64,000 nt of DNA from Candidatus Omnitrophota bacterium (GTDB lineage: Bacteria; Omnitrophota; Gorgyraeia; Zapsychrales; Zapsychraceae): NCBI GenBank assembly GCA_020632495.1, contig JACKFL010000006.1, forward strand, positions 310,001-374,000, given 5' to 3'. Below the pieces are notes generated by a model. It saw only the letters and a program-made list of their open reading frames with translations, was not told the origin of the DNA and did no database searches. Of the stretch, positions 1 to 9,275 are shown piece by piece; the stretch's first letter is position 1; each line of letters starts with the position of its first letter. The position numbers and the translations under genes are program-made.

Positions 1-273
1 CCCGGCATAGGTTTGCAGCGCGCCAAGGAAATCGTGGCCAAGTTGCAGGATAAAGTCGGCAAATACGGCCTGATTCAGGATGCGGTATTGCCCGAAATTC
101 CGGCTGATGCGGTGCCGGATTGGCAGAACGAAGCTCTGGATGTCTTGCTGCAGCTGCAGTACAAGAAACCCGAGGCGCAAGCGATGATCCAAAGGGCGCT
201 TGAGCGTAACGAAAAGATCCACTCGGCCCAGGAGCTTCTCAACGAAATCTATAAGCAAAAGGTGAGCGGTTAA
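1..273 (+). CDS. ruvA: Holliday junction branch-migration protein RuvA, C-terminal part (5' end outside window)
   Basis: The frame is open from base 1 and encodes about 90 residues ending at the TAA at 271-273. It begins with a helix-hairpin-helix-like PGIG motif followed by RAKEIVAKLQDKV, matching the second HhH of RuvA domain II. A linker follows, then a small helical domain (ALDVLLQLQYKKPEAQAMI) resembling RuvA domain III, which contacts RuvB. RuvA binds four-way DNA junctions as a tetramer and loads the RuvB motor. The stop codon shares one base with the scpB start (TAATG), so the two are probably co-transcribed. ruvB is not visible here. Identification is by family resemblance of the C-terminus only; another HhH protein is possible but less likely. 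Confidence 0.75.
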   Translation, partial: PGIGLQRAKEIVAKLQDKVGKYGLIQDAVLPEIPADAVPDWQNEALDVLLQLQYKKPEAQAMIQRALERNEKIHSAQELLNEIYKQKVSG

Positions 274-1166
274 TGGAGAATAATTCAACTGAACCTCTGC
301 AGCATATTCAAGGTACCGTAGAAGCCCTTCTCTTTGTCAATGAAAGACCTATCACACTGGAACAGATCAAACGCACCCTGGTGACGGTGTCGCCAACGGA
401 AATCAAGGCGGCCATCGCCGCGTTGAACGACGGCTATCAAGCCCGGCACGCCGGGATAACCATCGAGGAAATTGCGGGCGGATACCAGATGCTGAGTAAT
501 CCCAGCTACGTGTCTTATATCCGCAGGTTTTACAAGACCAAGCATAAGGAAAAGTTGTCCAAACCGGCGCTGGAAACACTGGCCATTATCGCCTACAAGC
601 AGCCGGTCACTCGGGCCGACGTTGAGCTGATCCGCGGCGTCAATTCCGACGGTATCGTCGCCAATCTGCTGGACAAGGAACTGATCAAACTCGCCGGCCG
701 CAAGGACGTGCCGGGACGGCCTTTTCTTTACGCCACCACCAAGCAGTTTCTGGAATACTTCGGATTGAAATCTCTGGATAATCTGCCTAACCTGGCTGAA
801 CTGGAGGCGCTGCAGAAGAATCGGGACGATGATCTCGCGGATGCCCAAATCGTCGACGGAATACCGCCGGAGGAATTGCCGCTGAACGATCTGGAACGGC
901 AAAAGCAGGCGGCCATCGCCAAGGCCGAAGCCGCGGCGCCCGCATCGGATCGTCATACGGCGCCTGAACCGGGGGAACCCATTCAGGAGCTGGAAGAACT
1001 CGATCACAGCGGGTTGGAAGAGGCGGACGTTCCCCGGAATGAGTCCGGCGAGGATACGGTTGACCAAATCAATGAACCGGCCGAACAGGAGGCCGAACCG
1101 GTGGGGGCATCTACAGAACAGACGCCGTCCACAGAATACGAGAGTGATGAGCCTAGACAGTCTTAG
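273..1166 (+). CDS. scpB: Segregation and condensation protein B (ScpB)
   Basis: This encodes 297 residues. Residues about 10-185 match ScpB, with two winged-helix modules: an N-terminal VEALLFVNERPITLEQI and a central ALETLAIIAYKQPVTRADVE followed by RGVNSDG and GRPFLYATT. ScpB works with ScpA and SMC in the bacterial condensin complex. The last roughly 110 residues are an acidic, low-complexity tail (Glu/Ala/Pro rich) longer than in most ScpB proteins and probably disordered. The start overlaps ruvA by one base, and the 3' end overlaps the pheA start by 20 bases. scpA would be expected nearby but is outside the window. Confidence 0.93.
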   Translation: MENNSTEPLQHIQGTVEALLFVNERPITLEQIKRTLVTVSPTEIKAAIAALNDGYQARHAGITIEEIAGGYQMLSNPSYVSYIRRFYKTKHKEKLSKPALETLAIIAYKQPVTRADVELIRGVNSDGIVANLLDKELIKLAGRKDVPGRPFLYATTKQFLEYFGLKSLDNLPNLAELEALQKNRDDDLADAQIVDGIPPEELPLNDLERQKQAAIAKAEAAAPASDRHTAPEPGEPIQELEELDHSGLEEADVPRNESGEDTVDQINEPAEQEAEPVGASTEQTPSTEYESDEPRQS

Positions 1167-2208
1167 AAAGAAAATCGACAGCATCGATGCCCGCATGATC
1201 GAACTGCTCAATGAGCGGGCCACACTGTGCCAGGAGATCGGGCAGCACAAACTGAAATCCCGCAAGGGAATTTATGCCCCGGCCCGCGAGAAGCAGGTCC
1301 TGGAGAATATCCGCAAGCTGAACAAAGGGCCGATGACCGCCGAGGCGTTTGACGCGATTTACCGGGAGATTATGTCCAGCTCACTGGCCCTCGAGAAGCC
1401 CCTGCAAATCGCCTATCTGGGGATCGACGGGTCATACACGCACCTGGCGGCCAACAAGAAATTCGGCTCGCAGGTCGACTACCTGCCCTGCGATACGGTC
1501 CTTGATGTCTTTCAACAGGTGGAAAGTGATGACTGCGACTACGGAGTGGTCCCGATCGAGAACTCCACCGAAGGCGTGGTCACCCACACTATCGATATGC
1601 TGGTCGATTCCGAGCTGAAAATTTGTGCCCAGATCTTGATGAAGATCTCCCACAATCTCGTTTCAAAGGTTTCGCTGCGGCAGGTGAAGAAGATCTACTC
1701 CAATCCGCAGGTCTTCGGCCAGTGCCGGAACTGGCTGCACAAGAATATACCCGGTGCGGCGCTGGTGCCGTGTGAGTCCACCAGCAAAGCCGCGCAGAAG
1801 GCGGCCAAGGAAAAGCAGACCGGCGCGATCTGCTCCAGCCTGGCGGCCCAAACTTACGGATTAAAGGTGCTGAAGAGCAACATCCAGGATATCGCGCACA
1901 ACAGCACCCGGTTTCTCGTCATCGCCAAACAGGACGTTCCCGCCACCGGTCGGGACCGGACCACGATCCTTTTTTCCATCAAGGACAAGGCCGGAGCCCT
2001 GCACGCGATGCTGACGCCGTTTCTTAAACATAAAATCAATTTGACGAAAATCGAGTCCCGACCATCGAAAAAGCGTGCGTGGGATTATTATTTCTTTGTC
2101 GACTTTGAAGGGCACCGCACCGACCGCAAGGTGAAGCTCGCCCTGAGTCAGCTGGAGAATATGTGCAAGTACCTGAAAGTTGTCGGCTCGTACCCCGTCG
2201 TGGACTGA
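1147..2208 (+). CDS. pheA: Bifunctional chorismate mutase / prephenate dehydratase
   Basis: The protein has 353 residues. Residues 1-90 are an AroQ-type chorismate mutase helical domain (SLRKKIDSIDARMIELLNER...). Residues about 93-270 are the prephenate dehydratase domain, with IAYLGIDGSYTHLAA, VPIENSTEGVV and a NSTRFLVI segment that carries the catalytic Thr-Arg-Phe. Residues about 280-350 are an ACT domain (TTILFSIKDKAGALHAMLTPF and KIESRPSK), the usual phenylalanine sensor. It converts chorismate to phenylpyruvate. I chose the ATG at 1147 because the protein then begins exactly at the mutase helix. The frame is open further upstream, but that stretch is the scpB coding region in another frame. 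It is the first gene of a pheA-hisC-aroF-tyrA-cmk block. Confidence 0.95.
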   Translation: MSLDSLRKKIDSIDARMIELLNERATLCQEIGQHKLKSRKGIYAPAREKQVLENIRKLNKGPMTAEAFDAIYREIMSSSLALEKPLQIAYLGIDGSYTHLAANKKFGSQVDYLPCDTVLDVFQQVESDDCDYGVVPIENSTEGVVTHTIDMLVDSELKICAQILMKISHNLVSKVSLRQVKKIYSNPQVFGQCRNWLHKNIPGAALVPCESTSKAAQKAAKEKQTGAICSSLAAQTYGLKVLKSNIQDIAHNSTRFLVIAKQDVPATGRDRTTILFSIKDKAGALHAMLTPFLKHKINLTKIESRPSKKRAWDYYFFVDFEGHRTDRKVKLALSQLENMCKYLKVVGSYPVVD

Positions 2209-2209
2209 C

Positions 2210-3304
2210 ATGTCTGATCTGATCAGTAAGGCCAAGAACACCGTTCTAACCGTCAAACCTTATGTTCCGGGCAAGCCGATTGATGAGGTGAAGCGCGAGC
2301 TCGGTTTGCAGAACGTGATCAAACTGGCCTCCAACGAAAATCCCTATCCGCCGTCGCCCAAGGTCCTGAAAGCCCTGCAAGAGGCCCTGCCATCGGTCAA
2401 CCGCTATCCCAACGGCGACTGTCATGCCCTGCGCGAGGAATTGAGCAAGTTCCTCAACGTGAAGCCCGCGCAACTCATTTTCGGTAACGGTTCCGACGAG
2501 CTGATCGTGCTGGCGGTTCGCCTGTTTGTGCGCGAGGGCGACGAAGTCATCATCGCCCAGCCCTCATTTTTGGTTTACGACATAGCCTCTAAGATTGCCG
2601 GCGCCGATATCGTCAGTGTGCCGCTTCAAGATTTTCATTACGATCTGGACGCCATGCAAAAGGCCGTAACGCCGCGGACGCGGATAATCTTCCTCGGCAA
2701 TCCCGACAACCCGGCCGGAACATATCTGACTCAGCGGGCGGTGGAGAATTTCCTGGCGGGAGTCCCCAAGGATGTCCTGGTCTTTATCGACGAAGCCTAT
2801 TTTGAGTATGTCCAGGCGGATGATTATGTGGACTCGCTGGGTTTACTGGACCGGTATCCGAATCTGATCGTATCCAGGACTTTCTCAAAGATGTACGGGC
2901 TGGCCGGTCTGCGCGTCGGCTATGCGGTCGGCGGGGAAGAGTTGTGCGGTCTGTTCAACCGGATTCGCGAACCCTTCAATGTGAATTCCCTGGCCCAGGC
3001 CGCGGCCGTTGCCTGTCTGCAGGACCAGGCCTACTACCGGGACATCGCCCGGCAGGTCGAACAGCAGCGCCGGTATCTTTATACTGAACTCACCCGGCTG
3101 AACCTGGAGTACCGCGAAACCTGCACCAATTTCATTATGGTGAAGGTCGCCCGGGACGCCAGGGAGATGACCGGAGAACTGATGCGCCTCGGCGTCATCG
3201 TGCGCGACATGAGCTTCTGGGGAATGAACGATTATATCCGCGTTTCCATCGGAACGGCGGAAGAAAACCGGACGTTTGTCGCAGCCCTGGAGAAAATCAT
3301 ATGA
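2210..3304 (+). CDS. hisC: Histidinol-phosphate / aromatic aminotransferase (HisC-like)
   Basis: This is a 364-residue fold-type I PLP aminotransferase. The N-terminus has KLASNENPYPPSP, and GNGSDELI follows at about 93-100. The NPDNPAGT loop is at about 164-171, DEAYFEY at about 194, and the PLP lysine at about K227 in SRTFSKMYGLAGLRVGY. All are typical of HisC. Because it sits between pheA and aroF, it may serve mainly as the phenylpyruvate/hydroxyphenylpyruvate aminotransferase, a role HisC paralogs are known to fill; this is inference. The ATG at 2210 lies one base after the pheA stop. The 3' end overlaps aroF in an ATGA arrangement. Confidence 0.93.
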   Translation: MSDLISKAKNTVLTVKPYVPGKPIDEVKRELGLQNVIKLASNENPYPPSPKVLKALQEALPSVNRYPNGDCHALREELSKFLNVKPAQLIFGNGSDELIVLAVRLFVREGDEVIIAQPSFLVYDIASKIAGADIVSVPLQDFHYDLDAMQKAVTPRTRIIFLGNPDNPAGTYLTQRAVENFLAGVPKDVLVFIDEAYFEYVQADDYVDSLGLLDRYPNLIVSRTFSKMYGLAGLRVGYAVGGEELCGLFNRIREPFNVNSLAQAAAVACLQDQAYYRDIARQVEQQRRYLYTELTRLNLEYRETCTNFIMVKVARDAREMTGELMRLGVIVRDMSFWGMNDYIRVSIGTAEENRTFVAALEKII

Positions 3305-4317
3305 TCGTCGTTTTTAAACCCGACGCAACTCCCGAGCAAGTGGAACAGATCCTGGCCAAGGCGGCCGAGCTCGGACTCAAAACTAATGTTTCCGAAGGGG
3401 TGGAACGGACCATCGTTGGTCTGATCGGTCCGGAAGACGTGCTGCAAGTCACACCGCTGGCTGCCTTTGAGGGCGTCGAGAAAGTCATTCCGGTGCTGGC
3501 CCCGTACCGGTTGGTATCCCGGGAGTACCAGCCCGAGGATTCGGTCGTTGATATCAACGACCACATCCGCATCGGTGGATCGCGCCTGCATGTGATCGCC
3601 GGGCCGTGCTCGGTGGAAGGGGAAGAGCGGCTGATGGAAGTCGCGGCGAAAGTCAAGGCGGCCGGAGCGACGCTCTTGCGGGGCGGGGCGTTCAAGCCGC
3701 GCACGTCCCCTTATGATTTTCAGGGGCTGGGCGAGGAGGGGCTAAAGATTCTGCAGAAGGCCGGCAAGGAGTATCAACTCGCCACGGTTTCCGAGGTCAT
3801 GGACCCGCGCGACGTCGAGCTGATGTGCGGATACGTGGACGTGCTGCAGGTCGGCGCGCGCAACATGCAGAATTTTTCGTTGCTCAAAGAGTTGGGCAAA
3901 GTGGACAAGCCGGTCCTGCTCAAGCGCGGGATCAGCGCCACCATCAAGGAATGGCTGATGTCGGCTGAGTATATCCTGGCCAACGGCAATTTCAGGGTTA
4001 TTTTCTGCGAACGCGGGATCCGCACCTTCGAAACGGCTACCCGCAACACACTGGATATCAACGCGGTGAGCGTGGTTAAACAGTTATCGCATCTGCCGGT
4101 CCTTGTCGATCCCAGCCATGCCACCGGTCGCTGGGGACTCGTCGCGCCGGCGGCCCGGGCCTCGATCGCCGCGGGGTGCGACGGTTTGATGATTGAAGTG
4201 CATCAGAATCCCAAGACGGCCCTCTCCGACGGGGTGCAGTCCCTGGTCCCGGAGAATTTTGAAACCTTAATGCGTGAGCTTCAGCCTTTGGCCCACGCCG
4301 TACAACGAGAACTTTAA
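3301..4317 (+). CDS. aroF: 3-deoxy-7-phosphoheptulonate (DAHP) synthase, type I beta
   Basis: The protein has 338 residues. Residues 1-70 form a ferredoxin-like/ACT-like regulatory domain (MIVVFKPDATPEQVEQIL...), as in Thermotoga-type enzymes. Residues about 95-335 are the TIM-barrel catalytic domain, with AGPCSVE at 100-106, RGGAFKPRTSPY at 127-138, KPVLLKRG, and DPSHATGRW near the metal site. It condenses phosphoenolpyruvate and erythrose 4-phosphate in the first step of the shikimate pathway. The N-terminal domain implies feedback control by an aromatic amino acid. It is translationally coupled to hisC by an ATGA overlap. Confidence 0.95.
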   Translation: MIVVFKPDATPEQVEQILAKAAELGLKTNVSEGVERTIVGLIGPEDVLQVTPLAAFEGVEKVIPVLAPYRLVSREYQPEDSVVDINDHIRIGGSRLHVIAGPCSVEGEERLMEVAAKVKAAGATLLRGGAFKPRTSPYDFQGLGEEGLKILQKAGKEYQLATVSEVMDPRDVELMCGYVDVLQVGARNMQNFSLLKELGKVDKPVLLKRGISATIKEWLMSAEYILANGNFRVIFCERGIRTFETATRNTLDINAVSVVKQLSHLPVLVDPSHATGRWGLVAPAARASIAAGCDGLMIEVHQNPKTALSDGVQSLVPENFETLMRELQPLAHAVQREL

Positions 4318-4329
4318 CAAAGCGAGCGA

Positions 4330-5196
4330 ATGATGATTGGAAGAACAAATTATACGTTTAAGCGCGTCACGATTGTGGGTGTCGGATTAATGGGCGGATC
4401 GCTCTCCATGGCTCTTAAGAAATACGAAGTGGCCAAGGAAATCACCGGTCTGTCACACCGGCAAACTTCGTTGCAAACGGCACTGGAAATGAAAGCCATC
4501 GATCTGGGCGTCTCCGACGTCCGCAAAGGTGTCCAGAACGCCGATTTGGTCGTTCTGGCTACTCCGGTGGACGACATTATCAAACTGATGAAGACCATCA
4601 AACCGTACCTGAAACGGGGGACGGTGGTCACCGACGTCGGCAGTACGAAGCTGGAGATTGTCGAGGCCGCCGAGGAAATCCTGCCGTATCCGGGGATGTT
4701 TGTCGGCAGCCACCCCTTGGTGGGTTCGGAGAAAAAAGGTGTTCAGCATGCCAGCGGTGAGCTGTTTGACGGGTCGATTTGTGTGATGACTCCAACGAAG
4801 AAAACGAGTCAGGTCGCCAAGGCGCGCGTCAAACAGATGTGGTCGCGCGTCGGGGCCGACGTCAAATACCTGAATCCCCCCGACCATGACGACAGTTTGG
4901 CGTATATCAGTCATCTGCCGCATCTGGTGGCATTCGGCCTGATGGAAATGCTCCCCGACCAGTACCTCGACCTGGCTACCAAGGGGTTGCGTGATACGAC
5001 CCGCATTGCCGCGTCGTCGCCGAAGATGTGGAACGATATTTGCGTTTCGAATGTCAAGAACGTTGTGAAGGCCCTCGACGAATATATTGCGGACCTGGCC
5101 CAGTTGCGGATCGCCATGATCAACCGCGACGAGAAGGCCCTGATCAAACATTTCACCACCGCCAAGGAAAAGCGCGAAAAGATCGCCGAACAATGA
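4330..5196 (+). CDS. tyrA: Prephenate dehydrogenase
   Basis: This encodes 288 residues. An N-terminal NAD(P)-binding Rossmann motif VGVGLMGGSL lies at about 17-25. VVLATPVDDI, VTDVGSTK and the substrate-loop motif VGSHPLVGSEKKG follow, and then the helical dimerisation domain with SHLPHLVA. It oxidatively decarboxylates prephenate to 4-hydroxyphenylpyruvate for tyrosine synthesis. Two ATGs are adjacent (4330 and 4333) and either may be used. No C-terminal ACT domain is present. The 3' end overlaps cmk in an ATGA arrangement. In related genomes aroA often follows tyrA; here it is absent at this position. Confidence 0.95.
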   Translation: MMIGRTNYTFKRVTIVGVGLMGGSLSMALKKYEVAKEITGLSHRQTSLQTALEMKAIDLGVSDVRKGVQNADLVVLATPVDDIIKLMKTIKPYLKRGTVVTDVGSTKLEIVEAAEEILPYPGMFVGSHPLVGSEKKGVQHASGELFDGSICVMTPTKKTSQVAKARVKQMWSRVGADVKYLNPPDHDDSLAYISHLPHLVAFGLMEMLPDQYLDLATKGLRDTTRIAASSPKMWNDICVSNVKNVVKALDEYIADLAQLRIAMINRDEKALIKHFTTAKEKREKIAEQ

Positions 5197-5864
5197 TCAT
5201 TACCATCGACGGTCCGGCCGGGGCGGGTAAAAGCACGATTGCCAAGCGTCTGGCCAAGGAACTCAAGATCACATATCTGGATACCGGCGCCATGTACCGG
5301 GCCGTGACCTTAAAGGCGCTTCAGCAGGGGATTGATACGCGGGATGAGGACGCGCTGGCCGAGCTGGCGGCCGCCACCCGGGTACGGGTCCTGCCGTCTG
5401 CGGACGGTGTCCGCGTGATGCTCGACGACGCTGATGTCACCGCGGCCATCCGTACCGAAGAGGTGACCCGGCACAGCAGTATCGTGGCCGGCAAACCCAA
5501 GGTCCGCGCCACGATCGTGGATTGGCAGCGCAGGATCGGCCGTGAACAAAGTATTGTCATTGAAGGCCGTGATATCGGGACGGTCGTCTTCCCCGACGCG
5601 GAGGTAAAATTTTTCATGGACGCAGATCTTAAGGAACGCGTCCGGCGCCGTGCCCGGGAACTGGAAGAGGCCGGACATACCGTTGACCGGGAGGCGCTGA
5701 CTGAGGACCTGCGCGAGCGGGACCGCCGCGACCAGGAACGGTCGGTCGGGCCCTTGGTCAAGGCCGAAGATGCGGTGGCGATCAATACCACCGCCTATAC
5801 CATCGATGAGGTGGTCACCCACATGCTCGAGGAGATCCGCCGGCGCACCCCGCAAACCGAATGA
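5193..5864 (+). CDS. cmk: Cytidylate kinase
   Basis: The protein has 223 residues. The P-loop GPAGAGKST lies at 7-15, the nucleotide-binding LDTGAMYRA at about 30, IEGRDIGTVVFPDA in the middle, and a DRRDQERSVGPLVKA lid near the C-terminus. All are characteristic of CMP kinase, which phosphorylates CMP and dCMP. I chose the ATG at 5193 (ATGA overlap with tyrA) because the protein then begins at the first beta strand (IITIDGPAG). The frame is open upstream, but that part lies inside tyrA. Linkage to aromatic-acid genes is common in several phyla. Confidence 0.96.
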   Translation: MIITIDGPAGAGKSTIAKRLAKELKITYLDTGAMYRAVTLKALQQGIDTRDEDALAELAAATRVRVLPSADGVRVMLDDADVTAAIRTEEVTRHSSIVAGKPKVRATIVDWQRRIGREQSIVIEGRDIGTVVFPDAEVKFFMDADLKERVRRRARELEEAGHTVDREALTEDLRERDRRDQERSVGPLVKAEDAVAINTTAYTIDEVVTHMLEEIRRRTPQTE

Positions 5865-5883
5865 CTATCGTCACAGTAACCCT

Positions 5884-7674
5884 ATGGACAAAACCCGCAT
5901 ACGAAATTTCTCCATCATCGCCCATATCGATCACGGCAAATCCACGCTGGCCGACCGCCTGCTGTTGACCACCGGCGCCATCGACGAGCGGAAGTTCAAG
6001 AATCAACTGCTCGATGACATGGATCTCGAACGCGAACGCGGCATCACCATCAAGGCGTCGGCAGTCCGCTTGCAGTACAAAGCCAAGGACGGTCATGAGT
6101 ATGTGTTCAATTTGATCGACACCCCGGGCCATGTGGATTTTGCCTACGAAGTCGAGAAGTCCTTACGCGCCTGCGAGGGGGCGTTGCTGGTGAGCGACGC
6201 GTCGCAGGGCGTGGAATCACAAACGGTCGCCAACTATTACCTGGCCATCGATAACAATCTCGAAATCCTTCCCGTTATCAACAAGATCGACATCGCCAAT
6301 ATCGATCTCGACTACGCCAAACTGCAGATGATGGAGGTCTTCAACTTTGACGAGGAAGACATGGTGTGCGTCTCCGCCAAAGAGGGGATCAACATCATCG
6401 ACTTGTTTGAAAAGATTATCGAGGTGATCCCGGCCCCGGAAGGCAGTAATGACGCGCCGCTGGAGGCACTTATTTTCGACATGAAATACGACATTTACAA
6501 AGGAATCATCATCTATGTGCGGGTGTACAACGGACAGCTGAAACCCGGGATGAAAATCCGGATGATGAATATGGACAAAACCCTGAATATCGAGGAAAGC
6601 GGCGTTTTCGTCCCGGAAATCACCAAGAACAAGGGGCTGGGCGCCGGTGAAGTCGGTTATATCACCTGCAACATTCATGAGCCCAGCGAGGTGCGGGTCG
6701 GAGATACCATCACCGATCCGGCCAACCCGGTCAGCCGACCGCTCCCGGGGTACCGCCAGCTGAATCCGCTGGTCTTCTGCGGGGTGTACCCGGTGAATTC
6801 TAAGGACTTTATGCCGTTACGCGAGGCCATCAGTAAGCTGCGCCTGAATGATCCCAGTTTCGTCCATGAGCCCGAGACATCCCAGTCGTTCGGTCACGGG
6901 TTCCGCTGCGGTTTTCTCGGACTGCTGCATATGGAGATCGTGCAGGAACGCCTGGAGCGCGAGTACAACCTGAATCTGATCCTGACCACGCCGAACGTGA
7001 AGTACCAGGTGGTCGACAAGGACGGTAAATCCGAATATATCGAAAGCCCGAACGAACTTCCGGAGGCGGGTGCCTACGACCGCATAGAAGAGCCGATCCT
7101 GACGGTCACCATCCTGTCGCCGGTCAGCCACATGGACGGCGTGATGGAGCTGGCCAAGCGTAAACGCGGAACGTTTGTCAGCAGCGAGTACGTTTCTGAC
7201 CGGATGAAGATCCTTTTCGATATCCCGTTGTCCGAGGTGATCGTCGATTTCAACGACACGATTAAATCCATCACCCGGGGCTATGGATCGATTGATTACA
7301 AATTTAAGGGATATTTACCGACAAAAGTGTCAAAACTTGATATATTAATCAACGATAAAATTTGCGATGCTTTTTCCTTTTTGGTGCACAAGGACCGGGC
7401 CTACGAAAAAGGACTGGCCCTGGTGACCAAGCTTAAAGAGCTGATCCCGCAGCAGCTGTTCGAGGTCAGGGTGCAGGCCAGTTGTGACGGCCGCATCATC
7501 TCCAGCGCGCGGATCAAATCGATGGGTAAAAACGTCACCGCGAAGTGTTACGGCGGGGATATCACCCGCAAACGCAAATTGTGGGAGAAGCAAAAGGAAG
7601 GCAAGAAGAAGCTCAAACAAATCGGTAATGTCGAATTGCCACAGGAAGCCTTCACCGCGGCGCTGAAATTATGA
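5884..7674 (+). CDS. lepA: Elongation factor 4 (LepA) GTPase
   Basis: This is a 596-residue translational GTPase. G1 is AHIDHGKST (13-21), the switch region is DDMDLERERGITIKA, G3 is DTPGHVDF, and G4 is NKIDIAN. Domains II, III and V follow, and the LepA-specific C-terminal domain closes the protein, with SMGKNVTAKCYGGDITRKRKLWEKQKEGKKKLK near the end. EF4 back-translocates or remodels stalled ribosomes. The length is typical for the family. The ATG at 5884 starts at the conserved MDKTRIRNFSIIAHIDHGK region. The 3' end overlaps lepB in ATGA fashion, the classic lepA-lepB pair. Confidence 0.97.
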   Translation: MDKTRIRNFSIIAHIDHGKSTLADRLLLTTGAIDERKFKNQLLDDMDLERERGITIKASAVRLQYKAKDGHEYVFNLIDTPGHVDFAYEVEKSLRACEGALLVSDASQGVESQTVANYYLAIDNNLEILPVINKIDIANIDLDYAKLQMMEVFNFDEEDMVCVSAKEGINIIDLFEKIIEVIPAPEGSNDAPLEALIFDMKYDIYKGIIIYVRVYNGQLKPGMKIRMMNMDKTLNIEESGVFVPEITKNKGLGAGEVGYITCNIHEPSEVRVGDTITDPANPVSRPLPGYRQLNPLVFCGVYPVNSKDFMPLREAISKLRLNDPSFVHEPETSQSFGHGFRCGFLGLLHMEIVQERLEREYNLNLILTTPNVKYQVVDKDGKSEYIESPNELPEAGAYDRIEEPILTVTILSPVSHMDGVMELAKRKRGTFVSSEYVSDRMKILFDIPLSEVIVDFNDTIKSITRGYGSIDYKFKGYLPTKVSKLDILINDKICDAFSFLVHKDRAYEKGLALVTKLKELIPQQLFEVRVQASCDGRIISSARIKSMGKNVTAKCYGGDITRKRKLWEKQKEGKKKLKQIGNVELPQEAFTAALKL

Positions 7675-8273
7675 AAGAGATCGATACTAAAAAACGAGGT
7701 TTGTGGGACAAGAATTCGCCCTTCCGCGAATGGACCGAGTCGATTGTCATCGCCTTTATCCTGGCGATGCTGATCCGGACATTCTTTTTGCAGGCCTTCA
7801 AGATCCCCAGCGGCTCGATGCGGGACACACTCATCGAAGGCGATCGTTTGATGGTCAATAAATTGCGTTACGGTGCCAAGGTCCCGTTTAGCGACAAACG
7901 GTTGCCCGGTTTCAATCAGCCGCAGCGCGGCGACATCATCGTGTTCAAGTATCCCAAGAACCCCAAGCGCGATTTTATCAAGCGGCTCATCGGATTCGGC
8001 GGCGAGACCGTGGAGATCATCGAGGGTGATATCTACATCAACGGGAATCTCGTGATGGATCCGCGCATCAAGAACATATTTTATTACAACGACACCCCGT
8101 ACGGCGAAGAGGGGGAACCGACGGTCATCCCCGAGGGCTTCGTTTTTGTCCTGGGGGACAATTCCGGTTCCAGTCACGACAGCCGCAAATGGGGCTTTGT
8201 GCCGGAGGAAAATATTATCGGCCGGGCCGAACTGATCTATTGGCCGTTCAGCCGGATCCGGATATTGGAGTAA
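7671..8273 (+). CDS. lepB: Signal peptidase I
   Basis: The protein has 200 residues. A single N-terminal transmembrane helix (SIVIAFILAMLIRTFFLQAF, about 24-43) is followed at once by the catalytic-serine box IPSGSM (Ser49) and then GDRLMVNK. The lysine box DFIKRLIGFGGE follows (general base about Lys104), and then GDNSGSSHDSRKWGFV near the C-terminus. It is an S26 leader peptidase acting at the outer face of the inner membrane. It would process the many exported proteins encoded in this window. The start overlaps lepA (ATGA). Confidence 0.96.
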   Translation: MKEIDTKKRGLWDKNSPFREWTESIVIAFILAMLIRTFFLQAFKIPSGSMRDTLIEGDRLMVNKLRYGAKVPFSDKRLPGFNQPQRGDIIVFKYPKNPKRDFIKRLIGFGGETVEIIEGDIYINGNLVMDPRIKNIFYYNDTPYGEEGEPTVIPEGFVFVLGDNSGSSHDSRKWGFVPEENIIGRAELIYWPFSRIRILE

Positions 8274-8277
8274 CGCC

Positions 8278-8622
8278 ATGCGCCGTCTGCTGATCGCCTT
8301 GGGATGCGCCTTGCTGCTGACCGGTTGCGAAACGGTCAAGAATGTGGAAAGACAGCGGGAATATCTTGAGGAGACCGAAGTGGCGGTCGGGGTGATTGCC
8401 GAGGCGGTCACCGGTCAGGCGCTCAGTGAGGAAGAAAAGAAAGAGCTGCAAGAGCAAATCAGAAATGATCCGGAAGCCCAATCCGCCGTGCAGGCGATTG
8501 CCGACTCCCACACCAAACCGATGCGCATGAAGTATTCTCCGGCAACCGGTAAACGCTACGCCGGTCATCTCGAAGTGGATCCCGAGACCGGCGTCAAGCT
8601 GCTCTGGCTTGACGAGGAGTAG
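8278..8622 (+). CDS. Small predicted lipoprotein of unknown function
   Basis: This encodes 114 residues. The N-terminus MRRLLIALGCALLLTGC is a good lipoprotein signal with a lipobox ending at Cys17. The mature part is charged and probably helical, with an acidic segment (SEEEKKELQEQIRNDPEA). It ends in an extended stretch (MRMKYSPATGKRYAGHLEVDPETGVKLLWLDEE). I do not recognise a family. It lies 4 bases after lepB and 11 bases before plsY, so it is probably in the same operon. Confidence 0.75.
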   Translation: MRRLLIALGCALLLTGCETVKNVERQREYLEETEVAVGVIAEAVTGQALSEEEKKELQEQIRNDPEAQSAVQAIADSHTKPMRMKYSPATGKRYAGHLEVDPETGVKLLWLDEE

Positions 8623-8633
8623 ACCCACGTCCC

Positions 8634-9275
8634 ATGATAATCCTGCTGATCGGAATTGTCGTAAGCTACATTGTCGGATCGATTCCCACCGCCTATATCT
8701 TCGGAAAACTACTCAAAGGCATAGATATCCGCGAACACGGATCCGGGAATGTCGGGGCCACGAACGTATTTCGGGTCCTCGGCAAATGGCCCGGGATCGT
8801 GGTGTTGCTGCTGGACATCTATAAAGGTTTCTGGGCGGTCGGCATTGTCTCGGAGATTCTGGGCATGACGTCGGTCTGGCAGCGTGTGCTGATGAGCGTG
8901 GCCGTGGTCGCCGGTCACAACTACACCGTATTTCTGGATTTCAAGGGCGGCAAGGGCGTGGCCACCAGCCTCGGGGCCCTGCTCGGTCTGGCCCTGCGCA
9001 TTCCCACCATCGGCCCGGTTTTGCTGATCACACTGGGCGTATTTCTGCTGGTTTTTCTATCCTCCCGGATCGTCTCCCTGTCGTCCATTTGCGCCGCCGG
9101 GGCGCTTCCCCTGATGACCTTTATCCTGCCGCAACCTGTCGAAATCCGGGCATTGGGCCTGCTGATCGGCGGGTTTGTGATCTTCCGCCACCGTGCCAAT
9201 ATCCAGCGTTTGCTGGCCGGATCCGAGCCCCGGGTTCCCCTGTTCGGCGCTTCCCGTAAAAACCCCAAAAAATAA
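8634..9275 (+). CDS. plsY: Acyl-phosphate:glycerol-3-phosphate acyltransferase
   Basis: This is a 213-residue integral membrane protein with about five hydrophobic helices. The three PlsY signatures are visible: GSIPTAYIFGK near the start, REHGSGNVGATNVFR at about 34-48, and GHNYTVFLDFKGGKGVATSLG at about 96-116. It performs the first acylation in phospholipid synthesis, using acyl phosphate. The usual partner plsX is not in the window. It ends the tightly packed run that begins with ruvA/scpB. Confidence 0.95.
   Translation: MIILLIGIVVSYIVGSIPTAYIFGKLLKGIDIREHGSGNVGATNVFRVLGKWPGIVVLLLDIYKGFWAVGIVSEILGMTSVWQRVLMSVAVVAGHNYTVFLDFKGGKGVATSLGALLGLALRIPTIGPVLLITLGVFLLVFLSSRIVSLSSICAAGALPLMTFILPQPVEIRALGLLIGGFVIFRHRANIQRLLAGSEPRVPLFGASRKNPKK

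Noticed and set aside
285..1265. Minus-strand open frame of 326 codons over scpB
   Set aside because: A shadow of scpB and pheA; the + strand proteins match known families end to end.
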